From Omphiscola glabra (taxonomy: Eukaryota; Mollusca; Gastropoda; Lymnaeidae), in contig OZ024794.1 of the NCBI GenBank assembly GCA_964017045.1, forward strand, positions 31,600,315-31,664,314: a DNA stretch of 64,000 nucleotides. Direction: 5' to 3'. This document shows, one piece after another, positions 24,544 through 36,180 of the stretch (position 1 is the first letter of the stretch; each line of letters begins with the position of its first letter). The position numbers were made by a program, and so were the translations under genes. The notes under the pieces were generated by a model. The model saw only the letters and a program-made list of their open reading frames with translations. It was not told where the DNA came from and made no database searches.

Positions 24544-26945
24544 TTAACTTACATAATAATGATTGGCTTTCACCTGTACGATGTTGAAGAAGATACATTG
24601 TTGTAAAAAGGTACAATGATGAAAGGGAATCTACACACACACGCAGCAAAAGTAAGTAAACAAATCTCTGTCTCGTAGAGCAAAAATATGTCGTAATAAA
24701 TTATACCCGAAATTCTCTCGTGTGTCTCCTGTCGCTCAATCTCCCTAGGCGTATATATAGCCTGTTTCATAGATAATAATCGAACGGCCTTACACATTGT
24801 ATTCCTTTCTCGATATTTCTAAATAACTCTAATTATACAGACTATATAGTTTATTTAGTCGTAAACAAGGTCAAGAGACTATTTTTAGCTAGCCACACCC
24901 TAAATGCGGCTCCGAGCTTGGAGTCAGCTAGAGTTCATTCACGGGGAAAGATGACATGAACACGTCGTCTACATATCAGTTGATTCTTAAAAGTGCGAAA
25001 AAAGGAGAGGTTTTTTTTTTTAATGAAAAAAAAACGTCCTAGTTCTAAGATACTGGCTTTTAATGATTAACTACTAGGACTGTGGTGCAATATTCAACTT
25101 GGTGTGTTTTTAGAACAAAAAAATACCTTTTATCTTTGTCTTGTGTAGGCTTGGTTCAAAAGCAAGATTTAAATGCGTCATTCCCCCACGTATCACCCAC
25201 TGAGCAATCTTGCCGCCTGGACAATAACATTCCCAAGGGTGGCACCGTTATGGGGGGAGTGCTTCAGTGCGTCAGCTGGTCATAAACTATAGAACACGCC
25301 TGTGGATACATGTGCATCTACCGTTTGAACTCAACACTGCTATCGGTAGTGTGAGCGTTAGCGAATATCACGGTCAGGGATGTAGGATGCCACCGGGGCT
25401 GGCCTTAGCCTTTTTGGCATTCTAAACTGCTAAAAAACGTTGGCGCCACTTCCACGTAAAAATACTAATTTAAAAAAAAAAAATCCAAACGACGCCTGTT
25501 CTATCAAGCGGACATTTAAACTTTTTTTTCTAGCTTTTCCAATCTTGTCATTTTCTCCGACTCCGCCTCTGATTGAACTTATTTAGACGATCCAGTAGAT
25601 TGCGCGAGTGGCGCAATCAATATCCAGGTTGTTGTTGTTGTCATATCGATCGATAAATAGTTATAATTGTCATATCAATCAATAAACGGTTATAATTGTC
25701 ATATCAATCAATAGTCCGTTATTATTGTCCTAATTTTTTTTATATTTGACTGTTGAACTCGCCAAATTTCAACGCGTGTCAGGACGAGGGATCCTGACTT
25801 TTACAGCAGCCACGCGTCTCTAAATGGACTTACAAACTGTTCAAGTCATATAATTTTATGTCTGTTTTATGGTCAAGGTAACGGACGGTCTCGGTACTCT
25901 GAATAGTTTACGGCCTATTGGGCTCCTCCGGGGACATTTAATGTTTGCACTAAATCGTTCAATTGTATTTTGCTTCTAGTAATAGGGGGGTTAATATAAT
26001 TCAATTTAGCTTCTCTGGTTTCCCAGTGTAGGTTTGTTTGAAGGTAGATTTGTTCAAGAGTATGTTTGTATAAAGGTTAGGTTTGTGTAAAGGTAGGGTT
26101 TGTGTAAAGGTAGGTTTGTTTAAAGGTATGTTTGTTTAAAGAGCTGATAACTTATTTGTTTTTCATAATTGTTTACAACTTACCATCTGTTGCAGGGATC
26201 GATGTGGGTTTTTTTGGTGATGTTTTTAAAATTTTATTTTGGTTCCTATGAGAAAAGGGTTGCATGACAGTCGGTGAAAAACATCCATATTTAGCGAAAG
26301 ACGAATTCTGGCAGTTTTTCTATTAGAATTTTCTTGTAACATATAGGAACGAGGGACCCCCCCCCCCCCCCCCCCAATTAAATCCTTTCTAGAACGGTTT
26401 TAAATCTTGTTCATTAAAAAAAGATTTTTTTTTTAAATATAGATGGTAGCTTTAGCCTCTAAATGTAATATTATGTGTGCTCCAAATGTGACCTCGGGTG
26501 ACGACGGGTATATTAGCTAGTAACAAATTAAACGAAAGCGCAAAATAGCGACAAACTGCCTTCTCTAGTGATGATTGTTTGAGTCGACCGCTAGTGCGTT
26601 AATTTAGATTAACGTTGTAATAAATGAGCCTAAAACTAACAGCCCTTTGGGCAAGGGGCAGCTCTAGTAGGGATGGGGGCGATAATACACATTTTTGGTC
26701 TGAACCTGCTTGCGGCACCCTTTTTCTTGTGTCCACATGCCTCCACCAAAGTCAGGGATTAGGTCCTTAAACAAAAAAGTATGGGAACTCCCCCAATGTT
26801 ACCGTTCTCAAGAAATAAAAATGTATTTGTCTCTTAGCACACCAAAGTACAAGGACGCGGTTCCCGCACGTTCTCGCGCGTTCCCATGCGTTCCCCCTGG
26901 ACTCGATCCCTGCCCAAAGTGATTTTACATCCTTTAATTAATTTA
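24544..26945. other. No gene seen
   Basis: Unique AT-rich sequence. Weak tandem repeats (CATATCAATCAATA at 25655-25730; GGTTTGTNTAAAGGTA at 26030-26145) and a C-run (26357-26375) are present. No spliced-exon candidates. Confidence 0.4.
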
Positions 26946-27303
26946 GCTTTTGCGGGCTACGGGCAAAATCTTTGGACGGCCAATTGACCCACTACCCGTC
27001 AACCTATCGAGCTGAAACTTGACACATAGACTCGTTGCCGACGACCACACATACTATCAAATTTGCAGCCCCACTCCCAAACCCCCCCCCCCCCCCACAA
27101 ATCAGTTATCCTGTTTTTTTTTTTCAAGGGGAAAATGAAGGAAATGTGATGACACTGATTTGCAGATAACTGCTCTCAATGAGATTTTGTTGTTTTTTTA
27201 AACCCCGTAAGTGCGTTTTGTGCGTAGTATTTTCTTTTGTTTTTCAGAAATAGTTGGTGAAATAAATCTTCGGTGTAAAAGCGGGTGGGTCATTAGAATA
27301 TTA
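26946..27303 (+). repeat. Interspersed repeat family X, copy b
   Basis: Collinear with 4572-4893 and with the reverse complement of 39157-39480, including TCTTTGGACGGCC, GACCCACTACCCGTCAACC, GATAACTGC, TTCTTTTGTTTTTC and GGTGGGTCATTAGAATATTA. Contains a 16-base C-run. Confidence 0.72.
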
Positions 27304-27423
27304 ATATATAATAGAATAATAAAAAGTCAAGAATTGATAAGGGTTGTTTTATTTGCTTTATATTGTACTCAACAAAGCCGCTAAACAATACGTTATGTGT
27401 ACTTGTTGTTTCTGCCTTTAATC

Positions 27424-27784
27424 ATCGTATCATCCTCGTGTGGCCGTTGTGGTAATTGTGGCCGCTGTGGTCTTTGTGGTCATTGTGGTCGTTGTGGCCG
27501 TTGTGGTTGTTGTGGTCGTTGTGGCCGCTGTGGACATTGTGGACATAGTGGTCGTTGTGGCCGTTGTGGTTGTTGTGGTCGTTGTGGCCGTTGTGGACAT
27601 TGTGGTCGTTGTGGTCGTTGAGGTCGTTGAGTTCGTTGTGATCTTTGTGGCCATTGTGGTCGTTGTTGCCGTTATGGTCATTGTGGCCCTTGTGGCTATT
27701 GTGGCCCGTGTGGTCGTTGTGACCATTGTTGTCGTTGTGGTCATTGTGGCATTTGTGGTCATTGTGGCCGTTGTGGTCGTTGAA
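27424..27784. repeat. 9-bp (TTGTGGTCG)n minisatellite, about 40 copies
   Basis: Imperfect nonamers alternate GTCG, GCCG and ACAT endings. All + frames give Cys-Gly, Val-rich or similar strings and the - strand gives Thr/Met strings. No coding flank is seen. Confidence 0.93.
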
Positions 27785-28212
27785 TTATCTTCATGTGGTC
27801 CTCCCTTACATTCCCCCGCCCCCGGGCCAAATCATCTAGACCCTCCACGAAATTCAACATACAATACATTTCCTCTACGTCCGACCTACATTAGACTCAG
27901 CACCAAGCCGCCCACAGCATGTTCAAAGTCGAGATCCTTCAGCTGAGTTTATGTCTATGCTTGATAGCATCACCATTGGGACTTGAGAGCAAAAGATGCA
28001 AACTTGGGTGAGTTCAAAGTATCACGTTTGTATTTGTTGGCGAAAAGGTTCCCAACTGATTAACTGTTATTCCCCCAAAAAATGCTCATGGAGTCCCTTC
28101 AGACAGCCCTGGCTCATCGAGGCCCTTTTCAGACACCTCTGGCCCACATGGAGGCCCTTCAGACACCTCTGGCCCACATGGTTCTGCTCCTTTTCCTATC
28201 CCCGGCTATTTT

Positions 28213-28640
28213 TCAGTTGCTACAGACACTCACCGTAACAGGCCCCCATTTATGACCTAGGGACCTTATCTTCAGCTGGATGTTAATGAGAAAGTTGTCT
28301 GCATACCTATCGGTCTGTCTAATAAACATTTGAGTGATGTTTAGTGTAAAAAATAATATAAAGTACTCAAATGGGGTGCTTATGCCTTGAGGCATATTTA
28401 TAGGACCTATGTTGTCTAAAATTTTAGAGGGATCATCTCTGTCCAGTTGAGGACCCCTAATACTAGACCAAGAGTTCACAACATTAGCGTTACCCTCATC
28501 TTGATAGTCTTGATTACTTTCCTGGTTGTTTTCATCAATGCCAGTGTCATGTGCAATGCTAGAATATCAAAATCACTAAGGATAGTTTGATCAGTATCAC
28601 TGTCAGAATGTGCTGGAATATGTTATAGAAGCAATCTGAT
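28213..28640 (-). mobile_element. piggyBac-like transposase relic (N-terminal part)
   Basis: The - strand reads an acidic stretch (HSDSDTDQTILSDFDILA, then DENNQESNQDYQDEG after one frameshift near 28556), followed by SSIRGPQLDRDD, STPFEYFILFFTLNI, RQTDRYADNF and GHKWGPVTV. The order acidic N-terminus, (T)PFEYF.LFF, then (E)TNRYA-like and W.PVT is that of the piggyBac/PGBD transposase domain start. The catalytic Asp residues lie further on and are missing; the fragment stops near 28213. No TTAA-bounded ends were identified. Confidence 0.72.
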
Positions 28641-29078
28641 TCGCTGGTGCGAAGACTAGCAAATCAATCTCGAGGCTTGAATTATCGGGCCATTCGATCG
28701 GCCCATCCTTCTCAAGATGGTTAATATACAATATGAGAACAAAATATAGGGGCGTAGCTGGGGTTACTGCCACCCGTGGCGAGGCAAGATTTTTTCCACC
28801 CCACAATACCAAAAAGACAACCTCTGTAAAAGAGAAAAAATGTTACCATTCAATGTATATATAAAAGTGTCGCCTGGCACGGACATCCCCCCCTCCGCCT
28901 CCACCCCCTTCTGACTCTTGTAACGTGATATTATTCTTGACTTTGACAGTAAGAAAATAAACGAAATCTCTTTTGAGTATTCGAAGTCCACTTTATTTAT
29001 AGCATGTCCATTTCAAGAGATATTCTCCCACTTTATAATCTAAGCTTTGTTCTTCCCCTTCCCCCCCCCCAAACACAG

Positions 29079-32000
29079 TGACCAGTGCCACTTCAACCAG
29101 CCTATGTGTGGCATGTGCGGGAAGCCCATCAACGTGACCCTGAAGGCCAAGAACCGCCTTCAGCCCCCCATGTTTACCATCACCGCCATCCTAGAGAACA
29201 TCCCTCAGCGACAGCTGCTGTACTTCCTTGAGCATGCGGCAAACCAAGTCAGCACTTTCAAGTATGGTTGCTATTTGTGTGTAGGGGAGGGGGGGGGGCT
29301 GACACGCGTAGAGGAAGTCGGAGAGTCGACCCTTATTACTTTTAGCTGAAAAGACGTCCATGTTTAGAGTCCGATACCGCACGTATGCCCGCACGTATGT
29401 CCCCACGAATGCCCGCACGTATGCCCCCACGTATGCCCGCACATATGTCCCCACGTATGCCCGCACACATGTCCCCCACGTATGCTCGCACGTATGCCCG
29501 CACGTATGTCCCCACGTATGCCCGCATGTATGCCCACACGTATGCCCGTACGTATGTCCCCACGTATGCCCGCACGTATGTGCCCACGTATGCCCGCACG
29601 CGCGTCTGTAGGCAGTGAACACACAAACAAAATGTGAGGAATATTCGTGGGACGAATAATCTATGTTGGGAATTCACTGTGTGTATATTAGAAACTGATA
29701 AAATATCCTGCTGTTATATTATAGCCTTTGTCTTGACCCAATGTCACTTCAACGTAAAGCTAAAGGGTTGACCACGCCCCTCCCCTTTTGTGCGTTTTGA
29801 AATTGACGTCACCGAGTACTTGTACCGTGTCACTCCTTAACCAACCTTTCCCCTTGATTTGGGAAAAGGTTGTTTACGTTCGAATGCGTTCTATTTGTTC
29901 AAACGAGTGTTATCAGGTGACGCGATTTCTAGAATTTCTTCACTAGGTGGTTCTGGTTTAATCCCTATTATATAGACCGGCAGCTTTCATACCCGGTAGA
30001 GAGATTTTTGCTACATTTTCTAACGTATACGAGACGCTATTTAAGTAGACAAGTGTACTCTTTGTATATGTGTGTGTGTAAACTTATATTTATATTTTTT
30101 CGAGGAGTGCACTTTTTTCACTAGCTGTGCTGTAACTTGATACAGTTTTTATTTTTCAATTTGTATTTTTATAGAAATTTAAAAGAAACAAATAATAGAA
30201 TAGTGTGTTGTTTTTTTCACTAGCTTCTGTATGATTTTCGTGTTTACTCGTTTTCAGTCCTTTGTTACATATTGTTCATTCTACGAGCCAAATCTTAAAA
30301 CAGATAAAAATTTTCAAAACCATAACAGTACGTAACACGGTACGTAAACCGGTACGTAACCCGGTACGTAGCATGGCACGTAACTCGGTACGTAACACGT
30401 TACTTAACTCGGTACGTAACACGGTACGCAACACGGTAAGTAACTCGGTACGTAACACGTCTTTACTCCTCGAAACACAGAATTTCGGGTTTGTTTGTTT
30501 GTTTGTTTTAAACTGGTGAGTGTGCAAAAGATAGATGACGCTCATTAATGGTTACAGGGCGACGAACAGGTTCTTAGGTTCGCGTTGCATTAAGTACAAG
30601 TTGACCTCTCCCTTGTGAGTTGATCTCTCCCTTGTAAGCTGACCTCTCCCTTGTAAGTTGACCTCTCCCTTGTAAGTTGACCTCTCCCTTGTAAGTTGAC
30701 CTCTCCCTTGTAAGTTGACCTCTCCCTTGTAAGTTGACCTCTCCCTTGTAAGTTGACCTCTCCCTTGTAAGTTGACCTCTCCCTTGTAAGTTGACCTCTC
30801 CCTTGTAAGTTGACCTCTCCCTTGTAAGTTGACCTCTCCCTTGTAAGTTGACCTCTCCCTTGTATTAAAGGGAGCATGAAAATAAAGTCTTGGTCCCTTT
30901 TTTTAATGACCTTATTTATTTATGTTTCAATTCCGCCATCTGCGTCATTCCTCAATCTTATGACTCGCGTCTGCTTCAGGGGGTATGAAAATCATAAATA
31001 CAAATAATATTTATTCTAACTTGAAAAAACCACGAATCCTTAAACTCATTTTATATCCTTCTCAAAACAGTTTAAACTGCACCAAAATACTTTTTGTACT
31101 CTACGCTTAAGACTCCCACTTAGCGTCAGTTCACACGATCAAATTTTGCGTCAAATTGTTGTATGGACGCCCTATTTTGTGCGTGGTTTCTTTTTTGGGG
31201 GGAATTTGATCAAATAGTAATTTGAAAGTTGTGACAAGGCTTCCATACACGAATTGCATCAAATGCTTGAAGGAAAATTTGATCGTGTGAACTGACGCTT
31301 AGACTACCAGAGCTGACACAAAGTCACAAGAATTCAAGAATACAATTTTAAGCACACACACAACTGTTTTTGTTTTTGTTTTTTTCTCATTAGGTTCAAA
31401 ACGACTTATTTTTCCGGACTTGGTTACTATATCGAATCGATCAATAATGTGCCGGCGTCGATCGCAAACAATACCTACTGGCAAATCAATAGCGGTGGAA
31501 TCCCGTTAGATTGTGGTAGGTAATCCAGTTTTGAATAGGGCTAAAATTCCATTATATTGTGGTAAGTAATTCGCTATTGAAAAGTGGTGGAATTACCTTT
31601 AGCTTGTGGTGGGTAATTTATTTTCAGATAGTGGTTAAATACCGTCAGATTGTGATAGTTGATCCAGTTTTGAATTGTGGTGGAATACCATTAGATTGTG
31701 GTAGGAGATGTAGTTTCAAATAGTGGTTGAGTACCTTTAGATTGTGAAAGGTAATCCAGTTTTGAATACTGATGGAATACCTTTAGAGTGTGGTAGGTAG
31801 CCCAGCTTGTATGGATTATTTTGCTTAAGGTGGTGTTAAAGGGCTGGAATTAAGATCGCAGCTATACTATAAGAAATGTGGAAGCCCACTTGTGGCAAAC
31901 AAAAATCAACAAAAGATAATTATCACATCTGTGTACAGAGCGTACATTTAGTGCCGGGGTTGGATCATAGGAAGTTTAACCACAAATCACTGTTACTCAT

Positions 32001-32253
32001 CTCCATCCATGATACCATTATATTACATCACATGTAAAAAAATTTCCAGTGAAAAAGAGTTTTCCCAAAGTTTAGTATTTAAATCTTGAGTGCAAATATT
32101 TGCAGCAGCATTTGAACCGCGTCCTAGATCGAATCGTCCTTATATCACAAACTTTTTATTTCATCTATCTCAGGTGTGTCCAACTATGTTCCAGAGTGCG
32201 GTGAAACAATTTTCTTTAATTTCACAACATACGGGGATGCCAACGACTTCTAA
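29079..32253 (+). CDS. DUF4430 / transcobalamin-C-like protein, copy 3 (three exons, 5' end missing)
   Basis: Exons are 29079-29261, 31394-31515 and 32174-32253, with donors GTATGG and GTAGGT, acceptors CACAG, TTAG and CTCAG, and the same phases as copies 1 and 2. The peptide opens DQCHFNQPMCGMCGKPINVT, then LLYFLEHAANQ, LGYYIESINNVPA, TYWQINSGG, and ends GVSNYVPECGETIFFNFTTY plus five residues to TAA at 32251-32253. It has three additional Cys in exons A and C compared with copies 1 and 2, so disulfides may differ. It is the most diverged copy and its introns no longer align with the others. Intron 1 carries three minisatellites and a Harbinger-like MITE; intron 2 starts with a minisatellite built from the exon B end. 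A poly(A) signal AATAAA follows at 32418. First exon not found. Confidence 0.82.
29371..29610. repeat. 12-bp minisatellite, about 20 copies
   Basis: Unit CGTATGCCCGCA alternating with CGTATGTCCCCA, just inside intron 1 of DUF4430 copy 3. Open in several frames on both strands purely because the unit is 12 bp. Confidence 0.94.
30326..30465. repeat. 12-bp repeat with TACGTA palindrome, about 11 copies
   Basis: Unit CGGTACGTAACA with internal TACGTA. Variants end AACC, AACT or GCAT. Confidence 0.92.
30597..30866. repeat. 19-bp minisatellite, about 14 near-perfect copies
   Basis: Unit TTGACCTCTCCCTTGTAAG, almost invariant from 30636 on, which suggests recent expansion. On the - strand the 19-bp unit cycles all three frames into a 19-residue peptide repeat. 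Confidence 0.95.
31123..31298. mobile_element. PIF/Harbinger-like MITE with TTA TSD
   Basis: A perfect 25-bp terminal inverted repeat beginning GCGTCAGTTCACACGATCAA, flanked by TTA at 31120-31122 and 31299-31301. It is 176 bp with no coding capacity. Located in intron 1 of DUF4430 copy 3, about 95 bp before exon B. Confidence 0.85.
31494..31810 (+). repeat. Minisatellite made from exon B 3' end plus splice donor
   Basis: About seven diverged 45-bp units, the first of which is the last 22 bp of the coding exon (GGTGGAATCCCGTTAGATTG...) plus its donor GTAGGTAATCCAG. Later units keep the motif (T/C)TTAGATTGTG followed by GTAAGTAAT, GTGGGTAAT, GTAGGAGAT, GAAAGGTAAT or GTAGGTAG. Reading past the real donor meets TAA at 31521-31523, so use of any decoy donor would truncate the protein before exon C. 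Confidence 0.82.
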
Positions 32254-32417
32254 GAAGGGGAGAAGTAAAGAATTTAAAAAAAAAAAAATTCCAGCCAAAA
32301 AGCCATGTGCACCGGTATTTACTTCGCCGATCTATATAATAGCTACGTTTCTCATAACGAGCCTAAAAGAAAACTTGAAATTTCAATTTGGTCTTTTTTT
32401 TTAACTAAACGTGAAGC

Positions 32418-32423
32418 AATAAA
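32418..32423 (+). promoter_or_regulatory. Putative poly(A) signal AATAAA for DUF4430 copy 3
   Basis: Canonical hexamer 165 bases past the stop codon at 32253. Confidence 0.5.
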
Positions 32424-32639
32424 CTTCAGCTGTAAGGCAGCCGTGGCCTGTACTCCAAAATAAAACATACCTTCATAAAGATGACTATTCTCGCTTTTTT
32501 TATTTTTTTTTATTTTATTTAATTTTTTAAACCAGCCCAGCGCAGGTTTTGGTCCTTTTTGTCCTGGGCCAGTCGTGAGTTGTAACCGTTAGATTTAACT
32601 AAAACTACATCAACAAAGGTCAATTTAACAAAAGATAAG

Positions 32640-32950
32640 ATAAGAATATTTTATTGATCCAAACCAATGGAAATGTTCTTTGATTGCATTGCCCATTTTC
32701 AGCACATGTAAAACAATTTGAATACAAAACATCTACATTAAATTATTTCGCTAGTGAAAAGAAATAACAGCCATTTATTGAATTCTCTTAGAAATTTCAG
32801 GAATGTATTAGTTCTCATTAAGATTTGTGACTTCAGGGGGAACATGCTGGTAAATTTGTACAGATTGGGGAACAAACGAATTTTTATATCTTTCAGTCCT
32901 CGCTCTGATAGAAAGAAAAGATCGAGCACATACGAATATTTACCGGCATA
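32640..32950 (-). mobile_element. Possible LINE 3' end with TTATC-type tail
   Basis: On the - strand the sequence GGATCAATAAAATATTC is followed by a (TTATC)n-like tail ending near 32638. Short pentameric tails of this kind close CR1/RTE-like LINEs. The 63-codon - strand frame at 32738-32929 upstream has no recognised domain. Confidence 0.4.
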
Positions 32951-33547
32951 GATAAATAAAGGAAACGACTATGCTTCACAGAACACTTCAAAATACGCTT
33001 AAAAGAACGCTCCAAAGAACACCTCGAAGGACGCTTCAAAGAATGCTTCAAAGAACACTTCACAGAACCCCAAAATTAAAAATAGATTTTTAGGACATCC
33101 GTGGCACAAAAATGAATTTCTGGTTTTAATATATGAAAATTTGAAAATTTCATGGTTTTAAAATGTGAAGAAGAGACAAATGGTCACCTTAAGTTGCAGA
33201 GCCTATTTCGACCTTATAGAATACAAACGTTCAAATCAATAGAACTTTTAGTTTTAGACACGTCAAAACTTGACTTCTTTAAAAATCACAAAATATCTTC
33301 TTGTTGTTTTTAATGCACAGTTACAAAATGCTCGCTGTTTTAAACATAAAATCATAATATATACTATAAATACATTTGGTCGATGTTCAGTTATTCTTTT
33401 AAAAAACTAGAAAATTATTGCATTGCTTTTATGATAACTACAGAAATAATCTGCGGTTAATTAGACTACATCTGAATAGATAGATCAATTCTGTAGGTGA
33501 TTTTTTAAAAAAATCTATCAAATTCTTTTTTCATTAAATGTTGAGGG

Positions 33548-33577
33548 GAAAAACGGGGGGGGGGGGGGGGGGGGGGC
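33548..33577. repeat. Oligo-G tract
   Basis: About 28 consecutive G residues. Similar tracts occur at 36460, 44345, 47885 and (as C) 26357, 47497 and 60356. Confidence 0.9.
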
Positions 33578-33861
33578 GGATGTATCTCTAAAAAGAAATC
33601 TCGCCATTTGTTTAAATCGGTTGTGAGTGATTGTTTTGCGCTATGTGGCTTCCTGGCATGTATGGGAACACGTAATCATTGATTGCAAATGTTTAGCTGG
33701 AAATCCCTTCTGTTGTAACATTGCTTATGCGCAGAAGCCCCGCGCTATAAACGCTAAAGTGAAATACTACGCTGCCAACGAAGAACACGAAATAAGAGAG
33801 CATTGCATGTCTATTTTTAGATAGAACAAGCGAGATTGGTTTAAAAAAAGAGGTGGTTGGG

Positions 33862-35342
33862 TAGGGGTCGCAAAACCGGTCCCTTTTACCAAAACCGATA
33901 TTTTCGACATTGAAGTTTACAAATACCGGAATCCCGGTATTTTCGATATTTTCGATATTTAGAGAATTTTTAGCTGAGATTCGAGATTATTGTTGAGGAT
34001 TTATCAATGAAATAAAAACATTCAGAACAAATATCACATTTTGATTTTTAATAATAAGCTTTTAACAACACAAATGATCTTCAGAATTTAATCAAAAGAA
34101 AAAAAAATATATTCTTAACTTTTTAATTTAAATAGTTTTATTAATCAAATATTAAAATAATTTGTGTTGTTTGAATCTTTGGTCAAATTTAAATACTGAG
34201 ATCGTAAAATGACGACGTGTCTAATGTTTGGTCACTTAACTTTGACCTCAAATGGTTACAAAAGTAACCTGATGAAGAGAACACCCGCTCAGAATCCACA
34301 CTGGTCGGAGGAATAGACCTTACGCAATTTCTAGATATTTTCCTCTTGAACCGACTTTCCCAAATAAAGCCATTTCTATTTTTACCAATGTATCAATGTC
34401 TCCATCCGTTGGTCTGGATGTCTTTGTTTCCGATAGTTTCATATGCTTTTCAAATTTAGGTTTATTTTTTTCAGGGTCCCCCATTTCTTTCTATCAATCT
34501 GGGAAAATAAATCATAATTATTTTTTTATTAATTCAATCGAATTGATTTGACGTGTAAAACTATTTTTAATGTTTAAATTGTTATGTAAATGTTTGACTA
34601 AGTACGCTACAGACAAACTGGAACATTCAGCCTGAGACAAAATAGCTCGAAAATCAATTATGAGTTAATTTACAGTTAAATGTAAATTAATAATATTGTT
34701 ATCACAAAATAGAAGTAACATTATTTTTCTGTATCTTAAACTTAAGGTATTGGAAAATCAAAATACGGATTTACTCAAATTTTTAATGTGTAGGTTTTAT
34801 GGCATAATTAAAAGAAATCAAGCAATCAAAAAATAGTTTAATTAAAAGTTGACCCCGTGATTTGAGTGCAACGTGTTATTATTTCCATACAAACTCTTAA
34901 TGTTAGTCAAAATTCGACCTTCATTCGACTATACAAATTACTTATTTGGCCATAACATCAAGACATTTACTTACCAATCCTGTACCTTCAGGTCTCGACT
35001 CGTCTCCACTTACACACAACACACGCACGATGAAAAAACAAAAGTAATCACGACGTCATGATTCTTGACAAATAAGAGTACACAGATCCAGCCCGTCGGT
35101 CGGCTTTCTTTGAACTTGTGATACGTGGTGTGATGGATTTTCACATCTCATAAATTATTGCCATGTCTTGCAATACGACGTGGAAACTAAGAAAAACTAT
35201 ATTTAAAAAAAAATTGAAAATGAAATCCCGGGATTATCGAAAATCCCCGTTTTCATAAATCCAATCCCGGTATTTTCGAGCATCAATTATGGTCCGGTAT
35301 TCCGTTATTTTCGAAATTCGGGATCCCGGTTTGCGACCCCTA
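33862..35342 (-). mobile_element. hAT transposon relic with hATC dimerisation domain
   Basis: Ends are TAGGGGTCGCAAAACCGG and CCGGTTTGCGACCCCTA, with subterminal TATTTTCGA repeats on both sides. On the - strand 34311-34189 encodes an uninterrupted 40-residue segment with PPTSVDSERVFSSSGYF and RSKLSDQTLD, the signature of the hAT C-terminal dimerisation region (usual form PPTSVEAERAFS). Just upstream, in another frame, is MALFGKVGSRGKYLEIA, the preceding hATC helix, so there is a frameshift near 34315. The rest of the transposase is missing. An 8-bp TSD is not convincing (flanks match at 4 of 8). Confidence 0.82.
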
Positions 35343-35889
35343 GTGGGGGGCGTCTTCGTTCCACCAACTGTCCACTATACCAAACAAGATTTGGGGGACT
35401 TTGTGCTACCAACTGTCCACTACACCAAACGAGATTTGAGGTCTTCGTTGTAACAACTTTTCACTTACCGAACCCTTATATAGAATTGATTAGATATCAT
35501 TTATCTTTCTTTATTAGAAACGCAAAGAACATTTGGTTTTCTTTTCTCTTTGTGGGAAACCCCGGTGATTTCACATAACATCCTTTGAGTTTCTCGAAAA
35601 CTCCAGTTGACAGTAAAGAAACACTTCTCGTCTCCTTTTGATATGCCCTAGGAAATAATATAGGCATCTGTTAACTATAATGTCATTTTTTAATAATGCC
35701 CAATTATAGTATGTAATGGGCATCTCTGGACATGACTTCTCTTTTGATAAGCTGTAGCAAATAATGGGCATATATGGACATGACTTCTCTTTGATAAGCT
35801 GTAGCAAATAATGGGCACTGTATACCGGTACTACGTGAGGCCAAGAACTGGAGACTGGGAAACAAAGGATCAACAGGAACAATCAGTAG

Positions 35890-36180
35890 AAAAGGTTGGA
35901 CAGGGACAAACAGTCTGTAGAAATGGTGAATTTGGGACAAACAATCTGTAGAAATGGTTAATTTGGGACAAACAGTCTGCAGAAATGGTTGGACAGGGAC
36001 AAATAGTCTGTAGAAATGGTGAATTTGGGATAAACAGTCTGTAGAAATGGTGAATTTGGGACAAACAGTCTGCAGAAATGGTGAATTTGGGACAAACAGT
36101 CTGTAGAAATGGTGAATTTGGGACAAACAGTATGTAGAAATGGTGAATTTGGGACAAACAGTCAGTAGAAATGGTTGGTC
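35890..36180. repeat. 31-bp minisatellite, about 9 copies
   Basis: Unit AATGGTGAATTTGGGACAAA plus CAGTCTGTAGA, some units with TTGGACAGGGACAAA. The - strand frames of 171 and 95 codons are repeat artefacts (SPFLQTVCPKFTIS strings). Confidence 0.93.

Noticed and set aside
27430..27946. 168-codon Val-rich + frame and 110-codon Thr-rich - frame
   Set aside because: Generated by the 9-bp TTGTGGTCG repeat; no coding flank or splice signals.
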